The position numbers and the translations under genes were made by a program. The notes beneath the pieces are model-generated. The model did not search any database and was not told where the DNA came from. It worked only from the letters and a program-made list of their open reading frames with translations. Source: Catenovulum agarivorans DS-2 (GTDB lineage: Bacteria > Pseudomonadota > Gammaproteobacteria > Enterobacterales > Alteromonadaceae). Taken from it: a DNA stretch of 64,000 nt. Positions 1 to 8,789 of this stretch are shown one piece after another (position 1 is the stretch's first letter; each line of letters starts with the position of its first letter). The stretch is from NCBI RefSeq assembly GCF_000568405.1, contig NZ_ARZY01000001.1, positions 186,001-250,000 of the forward strand. The letters run 5' to 3'.

Positions 1-389
1 ATATGGTGCCAAAAGATATGAAAGAAAAGCTATTGTTTGACCTTTCGTTAAACTTGCGAGCAATCGTTGCGCAACAGCTTGTCCCCACTAAAGATGGTAA
101 CGGCCGGGTTGCCGCGATAGAAATATTGCTTAATTCACCATTGATTTCTGATCTTATTGCCCGGAATGAGTTGGGTGGCATTAAAGAGGTGATGGAAAAG
201 TCTAAGGAACTTGGCATGCAAACTTTTGATGGTGCCTTATTTGACTTGTACGAAAAAGGAGTCATTACCTTTGCTGATGCATTGCATCACGCTGATTCAC
301 CTAACGACTTACGTTTGAAAATTAAATTGCGTAGTAATGAACAAAATAGTTCAGGTTCACTACATGGGGTCACAGTTGACTTTGATTAA
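1..389 (+). CDS. pilU: Twitching motility ATPase PilU, C-terminal part (5' end outside window)
   Basis: The last ~129 residues of a PilT/PilU-type retraction ATPase of the type IV pilus. The reading frame is open at the left edge, so the ATPase core with its Walker motifs lies upstream. The visible part contains the conserved stretch LSLNLRAIVAQQLVP, followed by IEILLNSPLISDLI and the helical tail GMQTFDGALFDLYEKGVITF and HADSPNDLRLKIK. The 'ADSPNDLRL' ending and the extra C-terminal tail fit PilU better than PilT; this is from family knowledge. PilU works with PilT as an accessory retraction motor at the inner membrane. A pilT gene is expected upstream but cannot be seen here. Confidence 0.85.
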   Translation, partial: MVPKDMKEKLLFDLSLNLRAIVAQQLVPTKDGNGRVAAIEILLNSPLISDLIARNELGGIKEVMEKSKELGMQTFDGALFDLYEKGVITFADALHHADSPNDLRLKIKLRSNEQNSSGSLHGVTVDFD

Positions 390-405
390 ATAAACCGCCT
401 TTGTA

Positions 406-1152
406 TCAGCGATTGGATAGTTGTGCTGTATCATCTCGATGTATCAGCCATCTATCTTTTAGCTTTATCCATCTATCTGATTGAAAAAATTGTATAAGTT
501 TTTGATATATTGCCGGAGAAGATGATGAAACCGCAATGCTACGTGTAAAAGGTTTAACATACCCTTCAAGTATATAGAGTTGGTTTTTATACTCAGGGTT
601 TTGTTTAATTATGTAGCTGTAAGTTTGCAATCCCATCACGCCAAAATCACCACGTTTATTGGCGAGCATTTTGGCGATAGTGGTTTCATTATCAACATTG
701 TGGCGCAAAACATTGCCTTGTTTGATTAACTCATTCAAGTTGAAGTAGTGATAGCCGCGCACGCCAACCAAGGTTTTATTGTACAGTGATGAGTTGTCAG
801 AAAATATTAACGATTTATCATTAGTCACATAAAGCTCTCGGTCGTACATCACCGGCTTTGTCCATAGAAAAGTTTGTGTATTAGTACCATTGACCCAGCT
901 CGGATTAACCCACAGCAGGGCACCGGCTTCTATCGCTTTGTTGGTTGCCCGTTGCTTGGGTAGATAAACCAATTCGAAATGATAGTTTTGGGCAAAATGG
1001 TTTAATTCGGATGCGAGGTCAAAACTTAAACCTATGTTATTTTTAAGATCGATTATAAACGGTGGTTTTTCATAATATGTATACAGCACTACTACCGTTT
1101 TTGCACAGCTTGCATGGGCAATTATAATTAACAGTAGCAACATGTATCTCAT
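406..1152 (-). CDS. Periplasmic substrate-binding protein, family 3 (amino-acid type), orphan
   Basis: 248 residues with an N-terminal signal peptide (short basic start, then LLLLIIIAHASCA, cleavage near residue 17). The mature part resembles bacterial extracellular solute-binding proteins of family 3: an early YYEKPPFIID segment, a middle VGVRGYHYFNLNEL segment typical of the hinge/second lobe, then a GDFGVMGLQTYSYII stretch. No permease or ATPase gene adjoins it, so transport is not supported by context. Such orphan proteins in Alteromonadales often act as isolated binding proteins of unknown ligand. It converges on pilU with a 16-bp gap. A second ATG lies three codons in. Ligand unknown. 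Confidence 0.75.
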   Translation of the reverse strand: MRYMLLLLIIIAHASCAKTVVVLYTYYEKPPFIIDLKNNIGLSFDLASELNHFAQNYHFELVYLPKQRATNKAIEAGALLWVNPSWVNGTNTQTFLWTKPVMYDRELYVTNDKSLIFSDNSSLYNKTLVGVRGYHYFNLNELIKQGNVLRHNVDNETTIAKMLANKRGDFGVMGLQTYSYIIKQNPEYKNQLYILEGYVKPFTRSIAVSSSSPAIYQKLIQFFQSDRWIKLKDRWLIHRDDTAQLSNR

Positions 1153-1222
1153 AGCGACTTAACCAATATGTTATTCAGCCAACAACATATAAAGCATAGG
1201 ACACTTATAAACGTTTAGCGTA

Positions 1223-1259
1223 AATAAAGCCGTTATTGCAAAACAATAACGGCTTTATT
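1223..1259 (-). terminator. Intrinsic terminator after prs (possibly bidirectional)
   Basis: A perfect 16-bp inverted repeat (1223-1238 with 1244-1259) around a 5-nt CAAAA loop lies 22 bp beyond the prs stop codon. The arms begin and end with A/T runs (AATAAAG...CTTTATT), so the hairpin is followed by U-rich sequence when read leftward from prs. It could also stop transcription from the right-hand direction. Confidence 0.8.
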
Positions 1260-1280
1260 GTATAAGGTGTCTGGGGTTAA

Positions 1281-2228
1281 CTAACCATCAAACATTGCAG
1301 AGATTGACTCTTCATTGCTGACACGGCGAATTGCTTCAGCAAGCATAGAGCTTAAAGTCAATTGATGAACTTTATCTACTTGGCGCATTTCATCGCTTAA
1401 TGGAATTGAATCGGTAATTACCAACTTATCAATTAATGAATCAGAAATGTTTTGTACCGCATTGCCAGAGAATACAGCATGTGTCGCGTAAGCATAAACT
1501 TGGCGCGCACCTTTTTCTTTCAGTGCGGCGGCCGCTTTACATAAAGTGCCACCCGTATCTATCATGTCATCAACTATGATACAGTCGCGGCCTTCAACAT
1601 CACCGATAATATGCATGACTTGTGCAATGTTTGCACGTGGGCGACGTTTATCAATAATGGCTAAGTCGCAATCATTAAACTGTTTAGCTACTGCTCTTGC
1701 GCGAACGACACCACCAATATCGGGGGATACAACTACTGGGTTTTCAAATTTTTGGTCCCACATGTGTTCAATCAATATTGGGCTACCAAATACATTGTCG
1801 ACCGGCACGTCGAAGAAACCTTGAATTTGCTCAGCATGCAAATCAACCGTTAAAACACGGTCAACACCAACGCTAGATAAGAAATCAGCGACAACTTTAG
1901 CAGTAATTGGCACACGCGCAGAACGCACGCGTCTGTCTTGTCGGGCATAGCCGAAATATGGAATAACGGCTGTGATACGGCCAGCCGAAGCGCGGCGCAA
2001 TGCATCAATCATGACAATTAATTCCATTATATTGTCGTTAGTCGGTGCACAAGTAGATTGAATCACAAAAACGTCCGCCCCACGAACATTTTCATTAATT
2101 TGCACACTAATTTCACCATCGCTAAAGCGACCAACAACGGCAGATCCAAGTTTAGTATACAAACGGTTAGCAATTTTTTGTGCTAACTCAGGGGTAGCGT
2201 TTCCTGTGAATATTTTCATATCAGGCAC
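1281..2228 (-). CDS. prs: Ribose-phosphate pyrophosphokinase
   Basis: 315 residues, the same length as the E. coli enzyme. Makes PRPP from ribose 5-phosphate and ATP for purine, pyrimidine, His, Trp and NAD synthesis in the cytoplasm. Visible motifs: N-terminal [17 protein letters not shown], the ATP-binding/flexible region GYARQDRR, the [11 protein letters not shown] segment, KRRPRANIA, and the PRPP-binding loop [10 protein letters not shown]. The start codon is GTG (GTG-CCT-GAT-ATG), as in E. coli. It follows ispE by 67 bp and lolB-ispE-prs probably form one transcription unit. A strong terminator follows. Confidence 0.97.
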   Translation of the reverse strand: MPDMKIFTGNATPELAQKIANRLYTKLGSAVVGRFSDGEISVQINENVRGADVFVIQSTCAPTNDNIMELIVMIDALRRASAGRITAVIPYFGYARQDRRVRSARVPITAKVVADFLSSVGVDRVLTVDLHAEQIQGFFDVPVDNVFGSPILIEHMWDQKFENPVVVSPDIGGVVRARAVAKQFNDCDLAIIDKRRPRANIAQVMHIIGDVEGRDCIIVDDMIDTGGTLCKAAAALKEKGARQVYAYATHAVFSGNAVQNISDSLIDKLVITDSIPLSDEMRQVDKVHQLTLSSMLAEAIRRVSNEESISAMFDG

Positions 2229-2295
2229 GGTGGTGAACCTCAGGCAATTTGATTAATCGTTTAATTTAAACATTAGCTTAGTTTAACTCAGCTAA

Positions 2296-3150
2296 TTACG
2301 AAAACTGTTCGGCTAAATATAGATGAACAGGCGAATTCTTCAGGGTTTTTACAACAAAAGTATTTATGCCTTCTGGAGCATGGCGGGCCATTTCTTCCGC
2401 TTGTTGTTTAGATGAAACAACAGAAAAACAGCATGCACCTGTACCCGTCAGTCTGGATGGCGCGTATTCTATCAACCACTGTAAGGTTTTGGCAACCTGA
2501 GGTTGCATTTCCTTTACGACAGGTTGGAAATCATTCCGAGTTGTTGCAAATTGATAGTCAGCCGGCGCAACTATTTCACTATCTCGTTTTAGTTGAGGTT
2601 GAGAAAACATAAGAGGGGTGGATATATGGCAATCTGCTGGTATCGCTAACAGCAAATCAACTTCGGGTTGTTCGCTTGGGGTTAACCTTTCACCTATGCC
2701 AGTAGCAAACGCGGTTTGGCCATAAATAAAAATGGGGACATCAGCGCCTAACTTTGCCCCGAGTTCAAGCAATTGTTGTTCGGTTGCGTTGATTTGCCAA
2801 AGTTTGTTCAGCATTAACATAGTGGTTGCCGCATCAGACGAACCTCCACCTAATCCAGCCCCCGAAGGAATGCGTTTTTTAATCTCTATGTGTATGCCTA
2901 AGTTTACTGCAAAATGTTTGCGCATAAGCTGCGCTGCTTTGTAAACTAGGTTTTTTTCAGCTGCCACACCGGACAAATCACCAGATAGCTCAATTTGCTT
3001 TGATTCAATTTTAGTAAAAATGAGTTCGTCAGCTAAGTCGACAAACTGAAAAAGTGTGCTGAGTTCATGGTAGCCATTGTCTCTTTTGCCCGTTATGTGC
3101 AAAAACCAATTAATTTTAGCTGGGGCTAAACAGGTATAACTTTGGCTCAT
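2296..3150 (-). CDS. ispE: 4-diphosphocytidyl-2-C-methyl-D-erythritol kinase
   Basis: GHMP-family kinase of the MEP isoprenoid pathway; phosphorylates CDP-methylerythritol at the 2-hydroxyl. 284 residues from the chosen start. Visible: substrate segment LAPAKINWFLHITGKRDNGYHEL near the N-terminus, the ATP loop PSGAGLGGGSSDAA near residue 95, and LTGTGACCFS near the C-terminus. The frame is open 20 codons further upstream, but the ATG at 3150 has a good Shine-Dalgarno (GGAAAGAGA, about 6 nt away) and overlaps the lolB stop codon as ATGA. This indicates translational coupling and is why I chose it. Product feeds ispF; neighbours lolB and prs are as in E. coli. Confidence 0.95.
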   Translation of the reverse strand: MSQSYTCLAPAKINWFLHITGKRDNGYHELSTLFQFVDLADELIFTKIESKQIELSGDLSGVAAEKNLVYKAAQLMRKHFAVNLGIHIEIKKRIPSGAGLGGGSSDAATTMLMLNKLWQINATEQQLLELGAKLGADVPIFIYGQTAFATGIGERLTPSEQPEVDLLLAIPADCHISTPLMFSQPQLKRDSEIVAPADYQFATTRNDFQPVVKEMQPQVAKTLQWLIEYAPSRLTGTGACCFSVVSSKQQAEEMARHAPEGINTFVVKTLKNSPVHLYLAEQFS

Positions 3151-3776
3151 TGGTTTATCTCTTTCCATTCGTTTATTTGCATAATTAAGGTGAAATCTAA
3201 GTACTGGCACTTAATTTTTTTCGGCAACTGAACGTTACCTAAACTGTGGTAGCTCAAATATTGCAACCGCCACTCTTGGTCAAATTGAGTTCTGACAAAT
3301 ACTTCTTTGGCTAAACCATTATCGTGCCGATTCATAACCACACCTTGGTGATCACCTTTAGCCCAGTTTGCCACTTTATTAATCGGAATCGGCCAACCAA
3401 TAACTTGTTCTAATAGCTGCTCTGGTGCATTAGATTGATAGCTTTTACCGTCCGCTTTAATTGAAATGTGCGCTGGTTTTTGTTTGCTTGCTACACGTTT
3501 TGGGGGAGTGAAACCAGTAATGTCTGCAACTTGAATGCCTAAAAAAGTATTTAAACTTATTTGGTAGTTATCACTTTGTTGTTGCCAAAAGAAGTTAACC
3601 GACTCGCGGTCTTTACCTCGAATAAATGCAATTTTCCCTTCGGCTGTAAAACTTTTGATTTGTTTTGCTGAATAAATATCTTTAAGTTGAGGTAAGTCAG
3701 GTTTTAGTGCGCAACCGCTTAAAAATACCACCAAACTTAATAAATAACCGCGAATGCTATAGTTAAAAGCTTTCAA
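3147..3776 (-). CDS. lolB: Outer-membrane lipoprotein LolB
   Basis: Accepts lipoproteins from LolA and inserts them into the outer membrane. From a TTG at 3776 the product is 209 residues, close to the 207 of E. coli LolB, with a normal 21-residue lipoprotein signal peptide ending in the lipobox LSGC (Cys at about 22). The frame stays open to another TTG at 3836, but that would give an unusually long 41-residue leader. The TTG at 3776 has GGA 8 nt upstream. Body shows the LolB pattern: GKIAFIRGKDRESVNFFWQQ, then GWPIPINKVANWAKG. It is divergent from hemA, as in E. coli, and its stop overlaps the ispE start. Confidence 0.88.
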   Translation of the reverse strand: MKAFNYSIRGYLLSLVVFLSGCALKPDLPQLKDIYSAKQIKSFTAEGKIAFIRGKDRESVNFFWQQQSDNYQISLNTFLGIQVADITGFTPPKRVASKQKPAHISIKADGKSYQSNAPEQLLEQVIGWPIPINKVANWAKGDHQGVVMNRHDNGLAKEVFVRTQFDQEWRLQYLSYHSLGNVQLPKKIKCQYLDFTLIMQINEWKEINQ

Positions 3777-3851
3777 TCTGCTCGTCCATCTCGTAAAATT
3801 AGCGTCTTTCCATTTTAACTGAACGTTCAACGACAAACTGTAACAGAATCA

Positions 3852-5108
3852 ATGGCATTATTTTCTTTCGGTATCAGCTACAAAACAGCTCCAGTAAGTA
3901 TACGGGAGAAAGTTGCCTTTTCGACAGAGCAAATCGTCGAATCAGTCATTCAGTTAAAAGAAATCTATTCAGTTACCGAAGCTGTTGTTGTTTCTACTTG
4001 TAACCGCACCGAAGTTTATCTGAACGCGCCCCAATATAGCAAGCACACTGCAATTGAATGGTTGTCTGAGGTGCATGGTATCGAGCAAGCAAGCTTGGCC
4101 GAACATGTTTATTTTTATCAAGATGATAACGCGATTAACCATTTGATGCGGGTTGCTTGTGGTCTCGATTCGATGGTGTTAGGTGAACCACAAATTTTAG
4201 GTCAGCTCAAACAATCGTATGCGATAGCTGAACAACACAATTTTGTTGGTGGCATTTTGTCGCGGTTATTTCAGAGTGCTTTTGCCATTGCTAAAGACGT
4301 ACGTACAAACACCGAAATCGGTGAAGCGGCCGTTTCCGTGGCATTTGCGGCAGTGAGTTTGTCGAAACACATATTTGATGACTTAAGCAAAGTGAATGTT
4401 TTGTTGGTAGGGGCGGGTGAAACAATTGAGCTGGTTGCCCGACATATTGCCGAAGCGGGTGCGAATAAGATTACCGTGGCAAATCGAAGTCAGCAGCGAG
4501 CCGAGTCGTTGGCTCAAGCTTTTAATGCGAATACCGCTACTTTGTCGCAAATACCCGAGTTATTAGTCAATGCAGATATTGTCGTGAGCTCGACAGCCAG
4601 TACATTGCCGTTAATTGGCAAAGGTATGGTGGAAAGTGCAATGCATCAGCGACGCAATCAACCTATGTTTATGGTTGATATTGCGGTACCAAGAGATATA
4701 GAAACGCAAGTTAATGATGTTGATAACGTCTATTTATATACAGTTGATGATTTGCAGGGCATAGTGCAAAAAAATCAACAAAAACGAGTAAAAGCGGCAG
4801 AAAAAGCAGAACAAATGATTGTTGCTGACGTTGCTAAATTTAATCAATGGCTTGCCTCACGCCAGTCGGTTGATTATGTAAGAAGTTATCGCAGCCAAGC
4901 GGACGACATTAAAAAATTATTGTTAAACAGAGCACTTAACCAACTTTCGCAAGGTGTAGATGCCGACAAAGTGGTGACTGAATTAGCAAGCAAATTAACC
5001 AATCAATTGGTTCATCCACCAACTGTTGCGCTTAGGCAAGCGGCGACAGCTGAAGATAAATCTAATATAGAATTTTTAGCCGAGCATTTAGGCATAGAAT
5101 CTGAGTAA
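3852..5108 (+). CDS. hemA: Glutamyl-tRNA reductase
   Basis: First committed step of tetrapyrrole synthesis by the C5 route: reduces glutamyl-tRNA(Glu) to glutamate-1-semialdehyde with NADPH. 418 residues, the same as E. coli. Visible: N-terminal FGISYKTAPVSIREKVAF, the catalytic cysteine in STCNRTEVY near residue 50, HLMRVACGLDSMVLGEPQILGQLK, the NADPH-binding VLLVGAGETIELVARHIAEAG, and PRDIE near residue 285. The helical dimerisation tail is intact. First gene of a hemA-prfA-prmC run, with 9 bp to prfA. Heme demand links it logically to the cytochrome genes at the far end of the window. Confidence 0.97.
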   Translation: MALFSFGISYKTAPVSIREKVAFSTEQIVESVIQLKEIYSVTEAVVVSTCNRTEVYLNAPQYSKHTAIEWLSEVHGIEQASLAEHVYFYQDDNAINHLMRVACGLDSMVLGEPQILGQLKQSYAIAEQHNFVGGILSRLFQSAFAIAKDVRTNTEIGEAAVSVAFAAVSLSKHIFDDLSKVNVLLVGAGETIELVARHIAEAGANKITVANRSQQRAESLAQAFNANTATLSQIPELLVNADIVVSSTASTLPLIGKGMVESAMHQRRNQPMFMVDIAVPRDIETQVNDVDNVYLYTVDDLQGIVQKNQQKRVKAAEKAEQMIVADVAKFNQWLASRQSVDYVRSYRSQADDIKKLLLNRALNQLSQGVDADKVVTELASKLTNQLVHPPTVALRQAATAEDKSNIEFLAEHLGIESE

Positions 5109-5117
5109 ACTTTACCC

Positions 5118-6203
5118 ATGAAAGAATCAATTATACGTAAACTCGAAGCGCTAGATGAGCGCTATGAAGAAGTTCAAGCATTGTTAAGCGATGGTGACGT
5201 AATATCTGACCAAGATAAATTTAAAGCCTTGTCTAAAGAATATTCGCAATTAGAAGAAGTTGTTAAGGCGTTTAAAGATTATCAGCAAGCAGAAGAAGAC
5301 CTCGCCACCGCTGAAGAAATGTTAAATGAAGATGACCCAGAGCTAAAAGAAATGGCTCAAGAGGAGATGAAAGCGGCCAAAGCAACTTTAGAGCAACTGC
5401 GTCAAGACTTACAAATATTGTTATTACCAAAAGATCCAAATGACGACCGCAACTGCTTTATTGAAATACGTGCAGGCGCTGGTGGTGATGAAGCGGGTAT
5501 CTTTGCCGGTGATTTATTCCGTATGTATTCGCGTTACGCCGAGCGCAAAAGCTGGCGTGTTGAATTAGTCAGCGAGAATGTAAGTGAGCAAGGCGGTTAT
5601 AAAGAAGTTGTAGCACGCATTATTGGTGATGGTGCATATGGCCGTTTAAAATTTGAATCTGGTGGTCACCGCGTGCAACGTGTACCTGAAACTGAATCAC
5701 AAGGGCGTATTCATACATCTGCCTGTACCGTTGCTTTATTGCCAGAGGTTCCAGAATCAGAAGCGGTTCAAATTAATCCTGCTGATTTACGTATTGATAC
5801 ATTCCGTGCATCGGGGGCGGGTGGTCAGCACGTAAACCGTACCGACTCTGCTGTACGTATTACTCACTTACCGACAGGTGTTGTAGTGGAGTGTCAGGAC
5901 GAGCGTTCACAGCATAAAAATAAAGCCAAAGCAATGTCTGTTTTAGTTGCGCGAATTCAAGCTGCAGAAGATGAAAAACGCCGTTTAGAAGAAGAGTCTA
6001 CTCGTCGTAATCTAGTGGGCAGTGGTGATCGCTCAGAGCGTATTCGCACCTATAACTATCCTCAAGGGCGAATTACCGACCATAGAATTAACCTTACGTT
6101 ATACAAATTAAATGAAGTGGTAGAAGGTGATTTAGATGCTGTCGTAGAGCCGCTTATCCATGAATATCAAGCTGATCAATTAGCTGCACTGTCCGACGGT
6201 TAG
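5118..6203 (+). CDS. prfA: Peptide chain release factor 1
   Basis: Recognises UAA and UAG and triggers hydrolysis of peptidyl-tRNA. 361 residues (E. coli 360). The catalytic GGQ lies in [16 protein letters not shown] near residue 235. The codon-recognition PxT element appears as PET in [12 protein letters not shown], where E. coli RF1 has PAT. The N-terminal helical domain (about residues 1-110) is rich in Glu and Lys. Gln of GGQ is the expected methylation target of PrmC, encoded 12 bp downstream, so the substrate and its modifying enzyme are adjacent. Confidence 0.97.
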   Translation: MKESIIRKLEALDERYEEVQALLSDGDVISDQDKFKALSKEYSQLEEVVKAFKDYQQAEEDLATAEEMLNEDDPELKEMAQEEMKAAKATLEQLRQDLQILLLPKDPNDDRNCFIEIRAGAGGDEAGIFAGDLFRMYSRYAERKSWRVELVSENVSEQGGYKEVVARIIGDGAYGRLKFESGGHRVQRVPETESQGRIHTSACTVALLPEVPESEAVQINPADLRIDTFRASGAGGQHVNRTDSAVRITHLPTGVVVECQDERSQHKNKAKAMSVLVARIQAAEDEKRRLEEESTRRNLVGSGDRSERIRTYNYPQGRITDHRINLTLYKLNEVVEGDLDAVVEPLIHEYQADQLAALSDG

Positions 6204-6215
6204 TCTCGATAATTG

Positions 6216-7097
6216 ATGGCAAATATAACGCAAAATTGTCCCAACACCATAGAACTTGCATGGCGTTGGGCTGCTAGTCTATTGACTGAATCAGATTCAG
6301 CGCAACTTGATGCGCAACTATTATTGTTGCATGTTTTAAAGCAGCACAATCGCGTATATTTGCTGACCTGGCCTGATAAATCGCTAACTACCGAGCAAAT
6401 TCAGCATTTTTGTCAATTGGTAGACACACGTTTGCACGGGCATCCGATCGCCCATATTATTGGTGAACGTGAATTTTGGGGGTTGCCGCTTAAAGTTAAT
6501 CCAAGCACCTTGATTCCGCGACCAGATACAGAAACCTTGGTTGAAGTGGTGATTAACCAAGTCGACCAGCAGTCAACTTGGTCTAAGCAACCTGTCAAGT
6601 TAGTTGATTTAGGCACGGGTACAGGCGCGATTGCACTTGCATTAAAGTCGGAGTTTCCGCATTGGCAGGTGAGTGCCGTTGAATATAATCCGCAGGCAGC
6701 AGAACTTGCGCGGCAGAATGCTCTCAAGCTCGCATTACCGATAGAGATTTATCAAGGCAGCTGGTTTGAGCCTTTTGCAAATACCGATAGATGTTTTGAC
6801 ATTATTGTATCCAACCCACCTTATATTGAACAAAATGACCCGCATATAGACACTGGTGATGTGCGATTTGAGCCGATATCCGCATTGGTAGCCCAAGACC
6901 AAGGGCTGGCAGATATTCGGCACATAGCCATAACAGCGCTGCAATATTTAAACACAGGTGGCTTATTGGCATTTGAACACGGATACACCCAAGCTGCCGC
7001 TGTAACTGCATTGTTATCCGAACTTGGCTATAAAAACATACAAACAGTCAAAGACATAGCCCAACAAGATCGCATCACATTCGCCTACAAACAATAA
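6216..7097 (+). CDS. prmC: Release factor glutamine methyltransferase
   Basis: SAM-dependent N5-methyltransferase acting on the GGQ glutamine of RF1 and RF2. 293 residues from the ATG at 6216; the codon just before is TTG, which could also initiate. N-terminal helical domain, then the SAM loop DLGTGTGAIALAL near residue 129 and the family-defining catalytic NPPY in IVSNPPYIEQND near residue 200. The RPDTE motif ahead of the SAM loop (LIPRPDTETLVE) is also present. Follows prfA directly and precedes an unrelated response-regulator gene after 82 bp. Confidence 0.95.
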   Translation: MANITQNCPNTIELAWRWAASLLTESDSAQLDAQLLLLHVLKQHNRVYLLTWPDKSLTTEQIQHFCQLVDTRLHGHPIAHIIGEREFWGLPLKVNPSTLIPRPDTETLVEVVINQVDQQSTWSKQPVKLVDLGTGTGAIALALKSEFPHWQVSAVEYNPQAAELARQNALKLALPIEIYQGSWFEPFANTDRCFDIIVSNPPYIEQNDPHIDTGDVRFEPISALVAQDQGLADIRHIAITALQYLNTGGLLAFEHGYTQAAAVTALLSELGYKNIQTVKDIAQQDRITFAYKQ

Positions 7098-7179
7098 ATA
7101 TTCATCAAACTTGTCAATTTAATATCTGTGAACTAGTTTTTAAGAGTGGTGTAAACGCACGCTTTTGGGGAATTAGTGC

Positions 7180-8721
7180 ATGAACGATGATTTTCTATTT
7201 ACAGACGACGATACAACAACAGAAGAAGAAACTAGCTATCAAAAAACTTGGAAAGTGTTAATTGTTGATGACGAGCCCGAAGTTCATGCAGTGACCAAAC
7301 TTGCATTGAGTGATTTCACATTTCAACATCATAGCTTGGAATTTATCAGTGCCTATTCAGGCGCTGAAGCCAAGGAATTAATTGTTGAACATCCAGATAC
7401 TGCAATTATTCTACTCGACGTAGTTATGGAAACGGATGACGCAGGGCTGCGTGTTGCTGAATTTATCCGCCAAGAAGCCAATAACCAATTTGTTCGAATT
7501 ATTTTGCGTACAGGTCAACCAGGTCAGGCACCAGAGCGACATGTAATTGTTAACTATGATATAAATGACTATAAATCTAAAACAGAGTTAACCGCACAAA
7601 AACTCTTTACTGTCATCATGGCAAGTTTGCGTTCATATCGCGACATTATGTCGATAGAAAAAAACCGTATGGGGTTAGAAACCATTATAAAAGCGTCGGC
7701 AAACTTGTTTTCTAATCACTCCATGGACACTTTCATTAATGGGATTTTGCGCCAATTAACCTCTATTATTAACTGTACCAATGAAGCCATGTATGTAACT
7801 TCATTGGTGGCAGATGATCACTTAGTCGATGGCGAACTCGTTGTTGTAACAGGTCAGGGCGAATTTGCTGACCTTGAAGGCAAAAAAGTATTTGAAGTTA
7901 TTCAACCGAATATGAAAGATGCGTTTGAAGATGCAATAAACGACAAAGACATCGTTTATGGTGATGATTTTATAGTTGCTTACTGTGAAAGCCATTCAAA
8001 CCATAGGGCACTGCTGTATATCGCAAATATATCAGAAGAGTTGTCTGCAACCGATAAGCACCTAATTGAGTTATTTACTAAGAATGTGCAAATCGCATAC
8101 GACAATGTAATTTTGACTCAAGACATAGAAGACACGCAGCGAGAAATTGTCATGCGCTTGAGTGAATCAGTTGAATGTCGCTCAGAAGAAACAGGTAATC
8201 ATGTAAAACGAGTTGCAGCATACTGCCGATTATTTGCTGAGCATCTAGGCCTGCCTGAAGAAGAAACAGACAATCTGGTATTAGCATCACCGCTGCATGA
8301 TGTCGGAAAAATTGGCATACCTGACCGAATCTTAAATAAACAGGGGCCGCTGACACCTGATGAAATGACCATAATGCGCAAACATAGCTCTATGGGTTAC
8401 CATATTTTAGCTGGGAGTGAGCGACCTATTATTAAAGCGGGCGCCCTAATAGCCCGAGATCACCACGAACGTTGGGATGGCACTGGTTACCCAGAAGGTA
8501 AAAAAGGCAAGGAGATACACTTGTATGGCAGAATTGTTTCGATTGCTGATGTGTATGACGCACTACGAAGCAAACGTTGTTACAAAGAAGCTTGGAGCCC
8601 AGAGCAAACTATGGCAGAAATTAAATCTCAAAGTGGTAAACATTTTGACCCCGAATTGGTCGATATATTTATAGATAAGTATCAACTGTTTGAAGAGGTC
8701 TTGCAGCAATACCCTGATTAA
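7180..8721 (+). CDS. Response regulator with DUF3369 and HD-GYP phosphodiesterase domain
   Basis: 513 residues in three parts: a receiver domain (about 25-155) with acidic pocket DDEPE and phospho-Asp at about 80 in LLDVVME; a DUF3369 sensor-like domain (about 160-320); and an HD-GYP domain (about 325-505). The HD-GYP part has HDVGKIGIPD at about 373 and HHERWDGTGYP at about 428, so the metal ligands and GYP motif are intact. Family role: hydrolysis of cyclic di-GMP, giving phosphorylation-controlled lowering of the messenger. It has a Shine-Dalgarno GGGGA about 8 nt before ATG. No histidine kinase gene is adjacent. It sits between prmC and sirB1, where many gammaproteobacteria have sirB2. 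Confidence 0.92.
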   Translation: MNDDFLFTDDDTTTEEETSYQKTWKVLIVDDEPEVHAVTKLALSDFTFQHHSLEFISAYSGAEAKELIVEHPDTAIILLDVVMETDDAGLRVAEFIRQEANNQFVRIILRTGQPGQAPERHVIVNYDINDYKSKTELTAQKLFTVIMASLRSYRDIMSIEKNRMGLETIIKASANLFSNHSMDTFINGILRQLTSIINCTNEAMYVTSLVADDHLVDGELVVVTGQGEFADLEGKKVFEVIQPNMKDAFEDAINDKDIVYGDDFIVAYCESHSNHRALLYIANISEELSATDKHLIELFTKNVQIAYDNVILTQDIEDTQREIVMRLSESVECRSEETGNHVKRVAAYCRLFAEHLGLPEEETDNLVLASPLHDVGKIGIPDRILNKQGPLTPDEMTIMRKHSSMGYHILAGSERPIIKAGALIARDHHERWDGTGYPEGKKGKEIHLYGRIVSIADVYDALRSKRCYKEAWSPEQTMAEIKSQSGKHFDPELVDIFIDKYQLFEEVLQQYPD

Positions 8722-8789
8722 TACCCCTTGAAAAACACCATTAAGCCCCCATAAAATGAACGCGGTATTCAAAATTTGTAGGGGCTAAA

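Noticed and set aside
2261-2273. GTTTAATTTAAAC palindrome between ispE and prs
   Set aside because: Entirely A/T apart from the ends and typical of chance in AT-rich intergenic DNA; no promoter near it.
8744-8786. AGCCCC/GGGGCT pair that could hide the sirB1 ribosome site
   Set aside because: Only 6 bp across a 32-nt loop; too weak to call.
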